Assembly: GCF_002149015.1 (NCBI RefSeq)
Contig: NZ_NGFO01000014.1
Location: forward strand, 1-64,000
DNA length: 64,000 nucleotides
Origin: Gordonia lacunae
GTDB lineage: Bacteria; Actinomycetota; Actinomycetes; Mycobacteriales; Mycobacteriaceae
Direction of reading: 5' to 3'
The translations under genes were made by a program, and so were the position numbers. Below are positions 8,152 through 16,108 of the stretch, piece by piece; within the stretch, counting starts at the first letter, position 1; the number at the start of each line of letters is the position of its first letter. The notes beneath the pieces are model-generated. The model was not told the DNA's origin. It worked only from the letters and a program-made list of their open reading frames with translations, and searched no databases.

Positions 8152-9102
8152 ATGGCCCTCACCGACGTCGTCGTCTCCGCGATCGTCCAGGAGACCCCGA
8201 GCATCAAGACCTTCTACCTGTCGAAGCCCGATGGCTCGACGATGGGGGAGTACACGCCGGGTGCGCACATCGACGTCGTCGGGCCGACCGCCATCACCCG
8301 GCAGTACTCACTCTGCAGTCGTCCCGACGGCCGGGAGTCGTTCGCCGTGGCGGTCAAGCGCGAGGACCAGTCCCGCGGGGGGTCGGCCGCACTGCACGAG
8401 TTGCGCGTCGGGGACCGCCTGCAGATCAGCGAGCCGCGCAACCTTCTCGGGATCGACTCGACGGCAACACATCACGTCCTCGTGGCCGCGGGCATCGGGA
8501 TCACCCCGATGTTGAGCATGGCACGGTACATGGATGTGCACGGCATCAGCTTCGAGTTGCACTACTTCGCCCGCACGGCGGAGGACGCCGCGTTCCTGCC
8601 GCTGTTGCGCGAACGCTGCCCGGAGAAGCTGCACGCGCACGTGGGGGTGGGTCGCGAGGCGCACGGTCCGATCCTGACCACCGCGCTGCACGCGGCGCCG
8701 CAGCACGCGCACGTCTACGTCTGCGGTCCGGACGGTTTCATGACCAAGGTCCGGGAACTGGCCGAACGTTTCGTCCCGGCGGAGGCGGTCCACTTCGAGA
8801 ACTTCCACGCCACCGACCAGCCGGACGCGTCGGCGAATTCCGCGTTCGACGTCGAGCTCGACGGGGAGACGTACCACGTGCCGGCCGACCGGAGCATCGT
8901 CGAGGTCCTCGAGGACAACGGTTGCGACGTCGACACCTCGTGTCAGGAGGGCATCTGCGGGACCTGCATCATGCAGGTCCTCAGCGGTGAGCCCGAGCAC
9001 CGTGACAATGTGCTGACCAAAGCCGAGCGTGAATCGGGCGAAGTGATGGCGGTGTGCGTCTCGCGGACCACCGGCGCGAAGCTCGTGCTCGACTACTACT
9101 GA
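8152..9102 (+). CDS. iacF: Phthalate-dioxygenase-reductase-type electron donor (IacF-like)
   Basis: 316 residues in the order FAD domain (RQYSLCSRP, about 45-55), NAD domain (GIGITPMLSMARY) and C-terminal plant-type [2Fe-2S] ferredoxin with CQEGICGTC and a later Cys. This PDR/VanB layout passes electrons from NADH to a Rieske oxygenase, here IacC/D. AGGAG sits six bases before ATG 8152. The gene closes the oxygenase run, ending 6 bp from the stop of the convergent response regulator. Confidence 0.85.
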   Translation: MALTDVVVSAIVQETPSIKTFYLSKPDGSTMGEYTPGAHIDVVGPTAITRQYSLCSRPDGRESFAVAVKREDQSRGGSAALHELRVGDRLQISEPRNLLGIDSTATHHVLVAAGIGITPMLSMARYMDVHGISFELHYFARTAEDAAFLPLLRERCPEKLHAHVGVGREAHGPILTTALHAAPQHAHVYVCGPDGFMTKVRELAERFVPAEAVHFENFHATDQPDASANSAFDVELDGETYHVPADRSIVEVLEDNGCDVDTSCQEGICGTCIMQVLSGEPEHRDNVLTKAERESGEVMAVCVSRTTGAKLVLDYY

Positions 9103-9120
9103 CCCCATCAGGGAGGGGTC
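9101..9120. terminator. Candidate bidirectional terminator
   Basis: GACCCC (9101-9106) pairs with GGGGTC (9115-9120) between the converging iacF and response-regulator genes. The stem is six base pairs with an 8-base loop and no T run, as is common in high-GC genomes. Confidence 0.4.
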
Positions 9121-9743
9121 GGCACCTCGACGTCGAACCGCAGGATGTCGCGCACGAGCGTGCTGATGCTGTCGGCATCGGTCTTGCTCTTGATCCGCGC
9201 TCGATGCACGTCGACCGTCTTCACGCTCATGTCGAGCCGGCGGGCGATGTTCTGGCTCGGCAGTCCCTCGACCACCAGCGCGAGGATCTCCCGCTCCCGC
9301 GGGGTGAGCAGTGCGACCTTCGATTCCACCCACCGCTTCTGCTCGTGGGTGCGGAACCGTTCGACCGCCTTCTCCATGCCCGCCTGGACCGCGTCGAGGA
9401 GCCGCTGCGGGTCGTAGGGCTTCTCCAGGAAGTCCATCGCGCCGGCCTGCAGCGTGGACACCGACATCCGGATGTCGCCGTGGGCGGAGACGAAGATGAT
9501 GGCGACGTGCGGCGCGAACTCGTTGAGCTTCTCCTGCAACCGCGGACCGCTCATCGTCGGCATGCGGACGTCGAGCACGATGCACGCGGGGGTGTCCCCG
9601 GAGTACTGCGCGAGGAAGTCGTCGGCGCTGTGACAGATCCGCGGCGAGATCCCGATGCTGCCGAGCAGCCAGTCGACCGATTCGCAGAGTTCCGGGTCGT
9701 CGTCGACGACGTACACCGTCGCGGTCACGTCTGCTGCGGTCAC
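9108..9743 (-). CDS. FixJ/NarL-type response regulator
   Basis: 211 residues. A receiver domain (acidic pocket Asp14-16, phosphoacceptor Asp58 in LDVRMP, Lys108 in EKPY) is followed by a LuxR-type helix-turn-helix (about 145-205, LTPREREILALVVEG). Probably phosphorylated by the PAS kinase at 2199-3680 and an activator of the iac promoters; pairing is inferred from location and from the FixL/FixJ-like types. The GTG start overlaps the stop of the upstream small gene (GTGA), so it is coupled to the amidase-small gene-regulator transcript. A GTG at 9728 is an alternative. Confidence 0.85.
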   Translation of the reverse strand: MTAADVTATVYVVDDDPELCESVDWLLGSIGISPRICHSADDFLAQYSGDTPACIVLDVRMPTMSGPRLQEKLNEFAPHVAIIFVSAHGDIRMSVSTLQAGAMDFLEKPYDPQRLLDAVQAGMEKAVERFRTHEQKRWVESKVALLTPREREILALVVEGLPSQNIARRLDMSVKTVDVHRARIKSKTDADSISTLVRDILRFDVEVPTPP

Positions 9744-10018
9744 ACCCACGCCGCATCTGCCGTCCAGTAGTTCATGCCGACGGCACTGACCTGGTGCCGC
9801 CACTCCGAGGTCCGGTTCAGCCAGGGTTCCTCGCGCCGGACCGACTCGTCGGCGGCCTCCGGGCCATCGGCTTCGACGGTCCAGTGCACCCAGTTGACCT
9901 CCCGGCCGTACTCGTCGTGCACGAACAGGTCGACATGGTGCCAGCCGTAGTTGAAGGTGTCCTCGTAGCACGTGAGGAACATCCGGTGATGTGTCTCGGG
10001 GCGGGGTTTGATCGTCAT
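9740..10018 (-). CDS. Small unknown protein in the iac-type cluster
   Basis: 92 residues, soluble, rich in Trp, His and Tyr (TFNYGWHHVDLFVHDEYG, WVHWTVEADG). I do not recognise the family. It lies between the amidase and the response regulator and overlaps the latter by four bases. A role in the pathway, for example as an accessory to an oxygenase, is only guilt by association. ATG 10018 follows AGAGAGAAG. Confidence 0.65.
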   Translation of the reverse strand: MTIKPRPETHHRMFLTCYEDTFNYGWHHVDLFVHDEYGREVNWVHWTVEADGPEAADESVRREEPWLNRTSEWRHQVSAVGMNYWTADAAWV

Positions 10019-10045
10019 GGCAGATCTTCTCTCTTCCAACCGGAC

Positions 10046-11341
10046 TCAGGCCGGAACGACCGGATGCGACCGGAGCTCGGTCTCGAGGACTGCGGCGACC
10101 TCGAACAGCGCCGACTCGCGTCCGGGCAACCCGATCACCTGGAGGCCGAGGGGCAGCCCGGCGTCGGTGGTGGCACCGGGCACGACGACTACCGGACATC
10201 CGAGGAGTTGCCATGGACGGCTCAGCACCGGCGATCCGGTGGCTGCGAGACCACGCGGGGCGGGGCCGGGTGCGGCGGGACCGACGATCACGGTGTGATC
10301 GCCGAGGGCCTCGGCGAGCAGATCGCGAGACCGGTCACGTCGGATGAGGGCAGCCGCGTGCTCGGCGACGCCGACCGCGCGGCCCGCGTCGACGAGTTCG
10401 TGGAGAGCCGGACTGAGTGCGGTGGTGTGTTCCCGGATGACATCGTCCAGCGTTCCGGCCGCCTCATGGGACATGACCGTCACGTGGTCGTCGGCCAGGG
10501 TGCGGACATGGTCGTCGTATTCGAGCGCCCGCGTCTCGACGCCCGCTGCGTCGAGCAGCCCCGGCAACCGGTGGATCAAGTCCGACATCGCGGGATCGAT
10601 CGGATGCAGATCGCTCCCGCCCCACACCACCACGGTCCGGACGGTCGAACGTCCCGGCACCATCGGTGAGCGACCCGAGAAGGCGGAGTAGACGTAGTGC
10701 AGGTCGGCGATGTCCCGTGTCAGGATGCCCAGCGAATCCAGCGACTCGCTGAGTCCGGTGACGCCGGACAGGTCTGTCGAGCCGTGCGCGAGGACCAGGC
10801 CCGCGGCACCGCAGTACGCGGCCGGACGGGTCAGCGAACCCGCGGTCTGCGTACCGAGCGCGACCGGGATGACGCCTGCACCGACGGCGGCCGCCGATCC
10901 GCTCGACGACCCGCCCGGCGTGTGCTCGGGCTGGTGCGGGTTACGTGTCGGTCCGGGCGAGAAGTAGCCGAACTCGGTCGTGACCGTCTTGCCCTGGATC
11001 ACCGCCCCCAGATCGCGAAAACGGCTGACACAGGGTGCATCCGACGCAGCCGGTGACGGCGACGTGGTCGGCGAGCCGGCACGGGTCGGCAGCCCGGCGG
11101 CGTCGATGAGGTCCTTGACGCCGAGGGAGACACCTCGCAGGGGTCGACGACCCGGCATCGCATCCTGGCGGCGGGCGTCGTCGACGACGGTCGGGGACAG
11201 CTCGACCCACGCGCGCAGGTCGGTGTCGGTACGAACGATCTCCGCACGAACCTGTTGCGCGAGAACCTCCGCCGACACCACCTTCTCGTGGACCGCGGTC
11301 GCCTGCTCACTGATGGGCTGTTTCCAGTAGGCCGAGCTCAC
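10046..11341 (-). CDS. iacH: Amidase-signature-family hydrolase (IacH-like)
   Basis: 431 residues with the amidase-signature triad: Lys in GVKDLIDAAG, cis-Ser in GGSSSGSAAA, and nucleophile Ser in TQTAGSLTRPA. Amidases of this family open C-N bonds; an IacH amidase occurs in iac clusters, where its substrate (for example indole-3-acetamide or a ring-opened intermediate) is unsettled. GTG 11341 is chosen for the strong AAGGAGGAAC one base upstream; the frame is open a little further. First gene of the leftward transcript, divergent from the transporter. Confidence 0.75.
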   Translation of the reverse strand: MSSAYWKQPISEQATAVHEKVVSAEVLAQQVRAEIVRTDTDLRAWVELSPTVVDDARRQDAMPGRRPLRGVSLGVKDLIDAAGLPTRAGSPTTSPSPAASDAPCVSRFRDLGAVIQGKTVTTEFGYFSPGPTRNPHQPEHTPGGSSSGSAAAVGAGVIPVALGTQTAGSLTRPAAYCGAAGLVLAHGSTDLSGVTGLSESLDSLGILTRDIADLHYVYSAFSGRSPMVPGRSTVRTVVVWGGSDLHPIDPAMSDLIHRLPGLLDAAGVETRALEYDDHVRTLADDHVTVMSHEAAGTLDDVIREHTTALSPALHELVDAGRAVGVAEHAAALIRRDRSRDLLAEALGDHTVIVGPAAPGPAPRGLAATGSPVLSRPWQLLGCPVVVVPGATTDAGLPLGLQVIGLPGRESALFEVAAVLETELRSHPVVPA

Positions 11342-11395
11342 CGTTCCTCCTTCTTGTGCTGGCACCAGTCTGCCCTCTCGCGCATCGCGGCGACA

Positions 11396-11448
11396 GTAAA
11401 GATTTCCCTCGTATCGCCGTAGGCGCGTGGGGCCATAGCGTCGATGTC
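11396..11448 (+). promoter_or_regulatory. Transporter promoter matching the iacA promoter
   Basis: CCATAGCGTCGATGTC at 11433-11448 matches the iacA element at 14 of 16 bases, and AGTAAAGATTTCC from 11395 matches the left part of the iacA palindrome (11 of 15 over 11395-11409). The two parts lie 20 bp closer together than at iacA, placing the site near -42 rather than -62. The region also separates the divergent amidase gene. Confidence 0.45.
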
Positions 11449-11498
11449 AGCCCTCGAAATCCAGGCGTCATCTCAGCCCGCCAGCCCAAGGAAACGTA

Positions 11499-12956
11499 AT
11501 GACCATCAGAGAATCCGAGGTGGCGACTCCGTCGTCATCGCCGGCCGCCCCCGAGCGACGAATCGACCTCAGCCGCATGTCGAGACGCGCGTGGATCGTC
11601 ACCGGCATGCTCGTCCTGTTCCAGATCATCGCCTTCGCGGACAAGGCGGTCCTCGGTCTGGTCTCGGCCGATGCCATGCCCGAACTCGGCCTGACGCCAA
11701 CCGAATTCGGATTCATCGGTAGTGCGTTCTTCTTCCTCTACGCGATCGTCTCGGTCATCACCGGGTTCCTGGCATCGAAGATATCGGTGAAGTGGATCCT
11801 GTTCGCGATGGGCGTCACCTGGGCGGTCCTGCAGTTCCCGATGCTGCTCGGTGGCGGCGCCGCCATCCTCCTCGTGACCCGAATCGTGCTCGGCGGTGCG
11901 GAGGGCCCGGCCACGGCCATGTCGCTCACCTCCGCACACACCTGGTTCTCACCGACGCGACGCGCACTGCCGTCGAACCTCATCGCCGCCGGGTCCACTC
12001 TGGGCCCGGTCTTCGCGGCACCATTGCTCGCCTGGGTCATCGCCGTGTGGGGCTGGCGCTGGGCGTTCGGTGTTCTCGGGATCATCGGTCTGGTGTGGGT
12101 GATCGCCTGGTGGGCGATCGGCGCGGACGGCCCCTATCGACCGAAGAAGACCGCGTCGCCGGACGAGCCGGCCGTCGACGCCGACGAGGCGGCGACCGAT
12201 ACGAAGGAGGTCGCGACCTCCGCGGTCGACGAGCAGAAGCCGGTCGTGATCTGGCGGGCACTGCTCAGTGTGGCCTTCCTGTCCGCCGTGATCGGCGGGG
12301 CGTCGAACTTCTGGGTCCAGGGCTTCCTGACGACCTGGCTGCCCCAGTACCTCGGTACCGTCGTCGGGCTCTCGCTCGGTGAGGTCGGCGCGATGACGAC
12401 CGTGCCGTGGGTGGTCGGAGCGCTCGTGCTGCTCGGGCTGGGTGCGCTCGGGCACCGGATGATGCGTCGCGGGAGCTCGGCCCATCTGGCGATCGCCGTC
12501 CCGTTCGGCTGCGCCGCGGTGTTGGCGGGTCTGTGCTTCATCACGATCCAGGCGACGTCGGGGATCACCGCGGTGGCACTGCTGTGCCTCGCCGGCGGAT
12601 GCAGTCTCGCGTTCCCGATGACCGCGACCGCGATCGGTTACGCGGTCGGCGCCCGGCAGCGGCCCATCCTGATGGCGACCCTCGGCGGTGTCGCGTCGTT
12701 CGGCGCGGTCATCTCGCCGATCCTCGTCGGATGGCTGATGACCGACGCCGGGTACTCCTCACCCCCGAAGGGCGAGAAGCCCAGCGCGGAGATGGCCGGG
12801 AACATGGCCGACGGCGTGCATCAGGCCTTCACGATCACCGGGATCGTCCTGCTCGTCGGCGGCGCACTCTGCATCGCCTTCCTCCGGCCGGAGCGACTCG
12901 GCGCGACCCTGCAGAAGCGCTACGTCAAGGAGCCGGCCGAGGTCCCGGCCGTCTGA
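11499..12956 (+). CDS. MFS transporter, anion:cation symporter type
   Basis: 485 residues, about 12 membrane helices with a long charged cytoplasmic loop in the middle (around residues 215-250, rich in Asp/Glu/Ala). The N-half motif with DKAVLGLVSADAMPELGLT is like ACS-family organic-acid:H+ symporters. Expected to import the cluster's acidic substrate, probably indole-3-acetate. AAGGAA lies before the ATG. It heads a transcript with the flavin reductase and the NTF2-like gene and has a promoter resembling that of iacA. Confidence 0.8.
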   Translation: MTIRESEVATPSSSPAAPERRIDLSRMSRRAWIVTGMLVLFQIIAFADKAVLGLVSADAMPELGLTPTEFGFIGSAFFFLYAIVSVITGFLASKISVKWILFAMGVTWAVLQFPMLLGGGAAILLVTRIVLGGAEGPATAMSLTSAHTWFSPTRRALPSNLIAAGSTLGPVFAAPLLAWVIAVWGWRWAFGVLGIIGLVWVIAWWAIGADGPYRPKKTASPDEPAVDADEAATDTKEVATSAVDEQKPVVIWRALLSVAFLSAVIGGASNFWVQGFLTTWLPQYLGTVVGLSLGEVGAMTTVPWVVGALVLLGLGALGHRMMRRGSSAHLAIAVPFGCAAVLAGLCFITIQATSGITAVALLCLAGGCSLAFPMTATAIGYAVGARQRPILMATLGGVASFGAVISPILVGWLMTDAGYSSPPKGEKPSAEMAGNMADGVHQAFTITGIVLLVGGALCIAFLRPERLGATLQKRYVKEPAEVPAV

Positions 12957-12995
12957 CCACAAGACCGCAGCGACGATTCGATCTCAGGAGAAGCG

Positions 12996-14168
12996 ATGCC
13001 CGACAACGTAATCAGTGCCATCGATCCAGGCATCTTCCGAAATGTGATGGGGCACTATCCCACCGGCGTGGTGGTGGTGACCGGACGCGGAGACGACGGT
13101 TCGGTGCTGGCCATGGTCGTCGGGACCTTCAGCTCGGTCTCGATGGACCCGCCGCTGGTCTCCTTCATGCCGATGAAGACCTCGCGCACCTTCGAGAAGA
13201 TGCGGGGCTGTGAGTCGTTGTGCATCAACATCCTCGGGGGTGAGCAGGAGGACGTCGTGCTCACGGTCGCGCAGCGGTGGGAGAACAAGCTCGAGGGCAT
13301 CGAGTGGTTCCCGTCGCCGTCCGGGGACCCGGTGCTGGCCGACTCGGTGGCCTGGATCGACACCCGCATCCGCAACGTCGTGGAGGCAGGCGATCACTGG
13401 ATAGCGCTCTGCGAGGTGCGGGACCTGGCCGTGACCAACCCCGTGTCACCGCTCATCTTCTTCCAGGGCGGCTACGGCAGCTTCGTGTCGACGTCGCTGA
13501 TGGCGAGGATGGACCACGAGATCCTGCCGACGATCCACGCCGCGCATGCGGCGCGCCCGCAGGTCGAGGCGCTGGCCACGTCTGTTCGGTGCGAGGTGTC
13601 CGTCCTGACGGCGGTGAGCCGCGATGAGATGGCCGTGGTGCTCTCGGCCACCGCGCCGGGCGTCGATCGGGAGGAGGGCCTGGCGTATCGCATCCCGATG
13701 GTGCCGCCGATCGGGGACACCTATGTCTTCGACCAGGACGACGAGACCCGCGAGCGGTGGCTGGCGAAACTACGGAACGCCGACGACGATGTGCGACAAC
13801 TGCATCGCGAACGGCTCGAGTTCGTCCGGCAGCACGGCTATCTGGTGTCGTTCCTCCCCGAGGAAGGCTCGACCGCCTACGAGGAGATGCGGGCGGCGAC
13901 GAAATCGTATGAGCGGGGACGGCTGACGCCGTCGCAGGAACGCGAGATCTGTGAGTCCATCGGAAAATCGCCTGTCGACTACCGTATTCGCGACGTACGG
14001 TCTGATCAGACCTACGACGTCGGTTCCCTCGTGTTGCCGATCCGGGATGCTCGCGGCGGCTACTCGATGACGCTCCGGCTGTCGCAGCTGCCGCCCGGTG
14101 TGAACGGTGCCCGACTGGAGGCCTGGATCGAGCAGGCTCGCGCCGTGGTGGAGGTGCTCGGGCGATGA
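12996..14168 (+). CDS. iacG: Flavin reductase with extra C-terminal domain (IacG-like)
   Basis: 390 residues, about twice the usual flavin-reductase length. Residues ~8-170 are a RutF/HpaC-type FMN-binding reductase (MGHYPTGVVVVTG, FSSVSMDPPLVSF), the expected source of reduced flavin for IacA. Residues ~185-390 form a second domain that resembles the effector-binding part of IclR regulators (start near VEALATSVRCEVSVL), but no helix-turn-helix is present. The added part could sense a pathway compound and gate the reductase; this is inference. AGGAGAAG precedes the ATG, and the stop overlaps the next gene (ATGA). Confidence 0.75.
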   Translation: MPDNVISAIDPGIFRNVMGHYPTGVVVVTGRGDDGSVLAMVVGTFSSVSMDPPLVSFMPMKTSRTFEKMRGCESLCINILGGEQEDVVLTVAQRWENKLEGIEWFPSPSGDPVLADSVAWIDTRIRNVVEAGDHWIALCEVRDLAVTNPVSPLIFFQGGYGSFVSTSLMARMDHEILPTIHAAHAARPQVEALATSVRCEVSVLTAVSRDEMAVVLSATAPGVDREEGLAYRIPMVPPIGDTYVFDQDDETRERWLAKLRNADDDVRQLHRERLEFVRQHGYLVSFLPEEGSTAYEEMRAATKSYERGRLTPSQEREICESIGKSPVDYRIRDVRSDQTYDVGSLVLPIRDARGGYSMTLRLSQLPPGVNGARLEAWIEQARAVVEVLGR

Positions 14169-14728
14169 CCGAAGCGGACGTCGACGCCCGGATCGCCACC
14201 CTGGTGGCCCGCGTCGAAACACTGGAAGCCGAAGCCGACATCCGGCGGCTACAGGCTCGATACATGTTCTTGTGTGACACCCCGTGTCCCGAGCCCGGTC
14301 TCGCGGACGACGCGGAGCGCATCGAACGCATCCTCGGCCTCTACACCGACGACGCGGTGTGGGAGGGGGTCGGGGAGTACTACGACGGACAGTTCGGGCG
14401 CGCCGAGGGCAAGCAGGCGATCCGCGAGCACTTCCAGCGCTTCTGGGGCGAGAAGCGTGACCCGGCACTGCTGCTCAACGCGCACTACCTGACCTCCGAG
14501 CAGATCCACGTCGACGGCGACACGGCGGACGGCCAGTGGATTCACATGCAGCCGTGGCTGTTCGGCGACGGGACGGCGCTGCTGCGCTCGAGTCGACTGA
14601 ACAACGCCTTCCGCAAGGACGACGGTCGCTGGCGGATCACCCGAACCCGCACCGAGAACGTCTTCATCGCACCGCTGCCCACCGGTTTCGCCGAGAGCTA
14701 CCCGTCGTCGTCGGTGCTGATGGGCTGA
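14165..14728 (+). CDS. SnoaL/NTF2-like protein (possible IacI)
   Basis: 187 residues with a short N-terminal helix (coiled coil around residues 5-30) followed by a SnoaL/NTF2-like cone: LYTDDAVWEG, EHFQRFWGEK, RLNNAFRKDDGRWRITRT. Such proteins are small cyclases, hydratases or ring-oxygenase partners. It overlaps iacG by four bases. It may be the counterpart of IacI, but I am not certain of that family's identity, so no symbol is given. Confidence 0.75.
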   Translation: MTEADVDARIATLVARVETLEAEADIRRLQARYMFLCDTPCPEPGLADDAERIERILGLYTDDAVWEGVGEYYDGQFGRAEGKQAIREHFQRFWGEKRDPALLLNAHYLTSEQIHVDGDTADGQWIHMQPWLFGDGTALLRSSRLNNAFRKDDGRWRITRTRTENVFIAPLPTGFAESYPSSSVLMG

Positions 14729-14748
14729 GGCGTTCGGTACCGGTCGGG

Positions 14749-15111
14749 TCATGCGGCCGAACTCAATCGGACCAGGTAGACCGTCGCCGCCGCTGCGAGG
14801 AGCAGGAAGGCGCCGGGGAAGGCGATGTTGTAGAAGACCCGGGCCCGCACATGAGCGACGACCGCGCCGATGAAGAACAGGGTCAGCCCGACACCGGCGG
14901 CCACGCCGATCCACGGCTGGATGACCAGACCGGCGACGAGTCCGGCGGCGCCGGCCGCTTTCAGGGTCGCGAGGTGGGGCAGGAACCGAGGCGGGACATG
15001 GACCTCGGCCGAGTTGGCCAGTACGAAGTCGGCCCGGGCGACGTCGGCGACGGCGATACCGGCGGTGGCCACGATGCAGACGATCGTGGCGACGACGAGC
15101 ACGGTGGTCAT
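14749..15111 (-). CDS. DoxX-like four-helix membrane protein
   Basis: 120 residues with four hydrophobic segments and a central charged loop (PPRFLPHLATLKAAGAAGL), as in DoxX/DoxD-like membrane proteins. Function in the cell is unknown; relatives are often partners of ECF41-type sigma factors. Start 15111 has AGGGGAC seven bases upstream. It is divergent from the ECF sigma gene and lies about 120 bp downstream of a promoter that fits that sigma class. Confidence 0.75.
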   Translation of the reverse strand: MTTVLVVATIVCIVATAGIAVADVARADFVLANSAEVHVPPRFLPHLATLKAAGAAGLVAGLVIQPWIGVAAGVGLTLFFIGAVVAHVRARVFYNIAFPGAFLLLAAAATVYLVRLSSAA

Positions 15112-15236
15112 CTGTTGTCCCCTTTCGGCGGCCGGGTTCTGACCGGTGGTCGGCGGGTCGGTACGGTCGTCATGAATGTCCTCCTCGGAGGCGGGTTGTC
15201 GGTTGCCGGATGTGAGAGTGGCGTCTCGTCTGTCTC

Positions 15237-15263
15237 GACGTCTCGCCCCTCGGAAAGGTGACA
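15237..15263 (-). promoter_or_regulatory. ECF41-type promoter driving the DoxX-like gene
   Basis: On the minus strand TGTCACC (15263-15257) is followed after exactly 16 bases by CGTC (15240-15237). The known ECF41 consensus is TGTCACA-N16-CGTC, so only one base differs. It points to the DoxX-like gene and overlaps the ribosome site of the divergent sigma gene, whose start is at 15268. Confidence 0.7.
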
Positions 15264-15267
15264 TCCG

Positions 15268-16098
15268 GTGGTATCGATCTCAGAATTCGAAGATCTACGA
15301 CCGCGCTTGACCGCGGTCGCCTTCCGCATGCTCGGCTCCATCCACGACGCCGAGGACGCGGTACAGAGCACATGGATCAAGGCTTCGCATGTCGATCACG
15401 CCGAGGTCCGCAATCCCGCAGCATGGTTGACGACGGCACTCACGCGTGTGTGCCTCGATCAGTTGCGAGCGAGGAGTCGGCGTCGGGAGGATCCGCTGTT
15501 CGACGGTGCGCTGCCGGCAGAAGCCGTCGCGGCCGACGAGCACTACCTGCAGCGGGAGGACGTGTCGCGAGCGCTGATGGTGATCCTCGACCAGCTCACG
15601 CCCGCGCAGCGTGTCGCGTATGTGCTGCACGATCTGTTCGACGTCCCGTTCCGGGACATCGCGACGGTTCTCGGCTCGAGTGTGGACGGCGCGAAGAAGC
15701 ACGCGTCCCGGGGGCGCGGCCGGATCGCTTCTGCTCGACCGGACGACGAGCTGTCCGCAGGCGGTGCGAGCGTGGTGGTCGATGCCTTTCTGGCCGCGGC
15801 CGGCGGCGGTGACATCGACGCGATGGTCCGGCTCCTCGCCGACGACTGCATTCGCGTCGTCGACCGGTCGCTGGTCCCGCCGGGCACGGCGACCGTGGTC
15901 AGCGGCGCTCGGGCGGTCGCCGAGGAGACCCGATTGTTCGCCGACCGCATCCGGGCACATACACCGATGCGACTGGGCGGTCGCATGGTTCACGTGATCG
16001 CACCGGGCGGTCACCTGCTCGCCGTTGTCGAGGTCGCAGTGGTCGGCGGCCGGGTCTCGCGCATTCGTATTCGCCGCCCGGCGTCGGTGGCGTCATGA
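15268..16098 (+). CDS. ECF sigma factor with SnoaL-like C-terminal domain (ECF41/SigJ type)
   Basis: 276 residues: sigma region 2 (about 8-75), region 4 (about 110-160, PFRDIATVLGSSVDGAKKHASRGRGR) and a C-terminal SnoaL-like domain (~165-276). In ECF41 factors the extra domain replaces a separate anti-sigma factor and controls activity. The hallmark WLPEP linker is degenerate here (around LPAEAV), so it may be a divergent or related ECF group. GTG start with GAAAGG upstream. The nearby TGTCACC-N16-CGTC motif suggests the DoxX-like gene is its target. Confidence 0.85.
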   Translation: MVSISEFEDLRPRLTAVAFRMLGSIHDAEDAVQSTWIKASHVDHAEVRNPAAWLTTALTRVCLDQLRARSRRREDPLFDGALPAEAVAADEHYLQREDVSRALMVILDQLTPAQRVAYVLHDLFDVPFRDIATVLGSSVDGAKKHASRGRGRIASARPDDELSAGGASVVVDAFLAAAGGGDIDAMVRLLADDCIRVVDRSLVPPGTATVVSGARAVAEETRLFADRIRAHTPMRLGGRMVHVIAPGGHLLAVVEVAVVGGRVSRIRIRRPASVAS

Positions 16099-16108
16099 CC
16101 AGCGGTGT

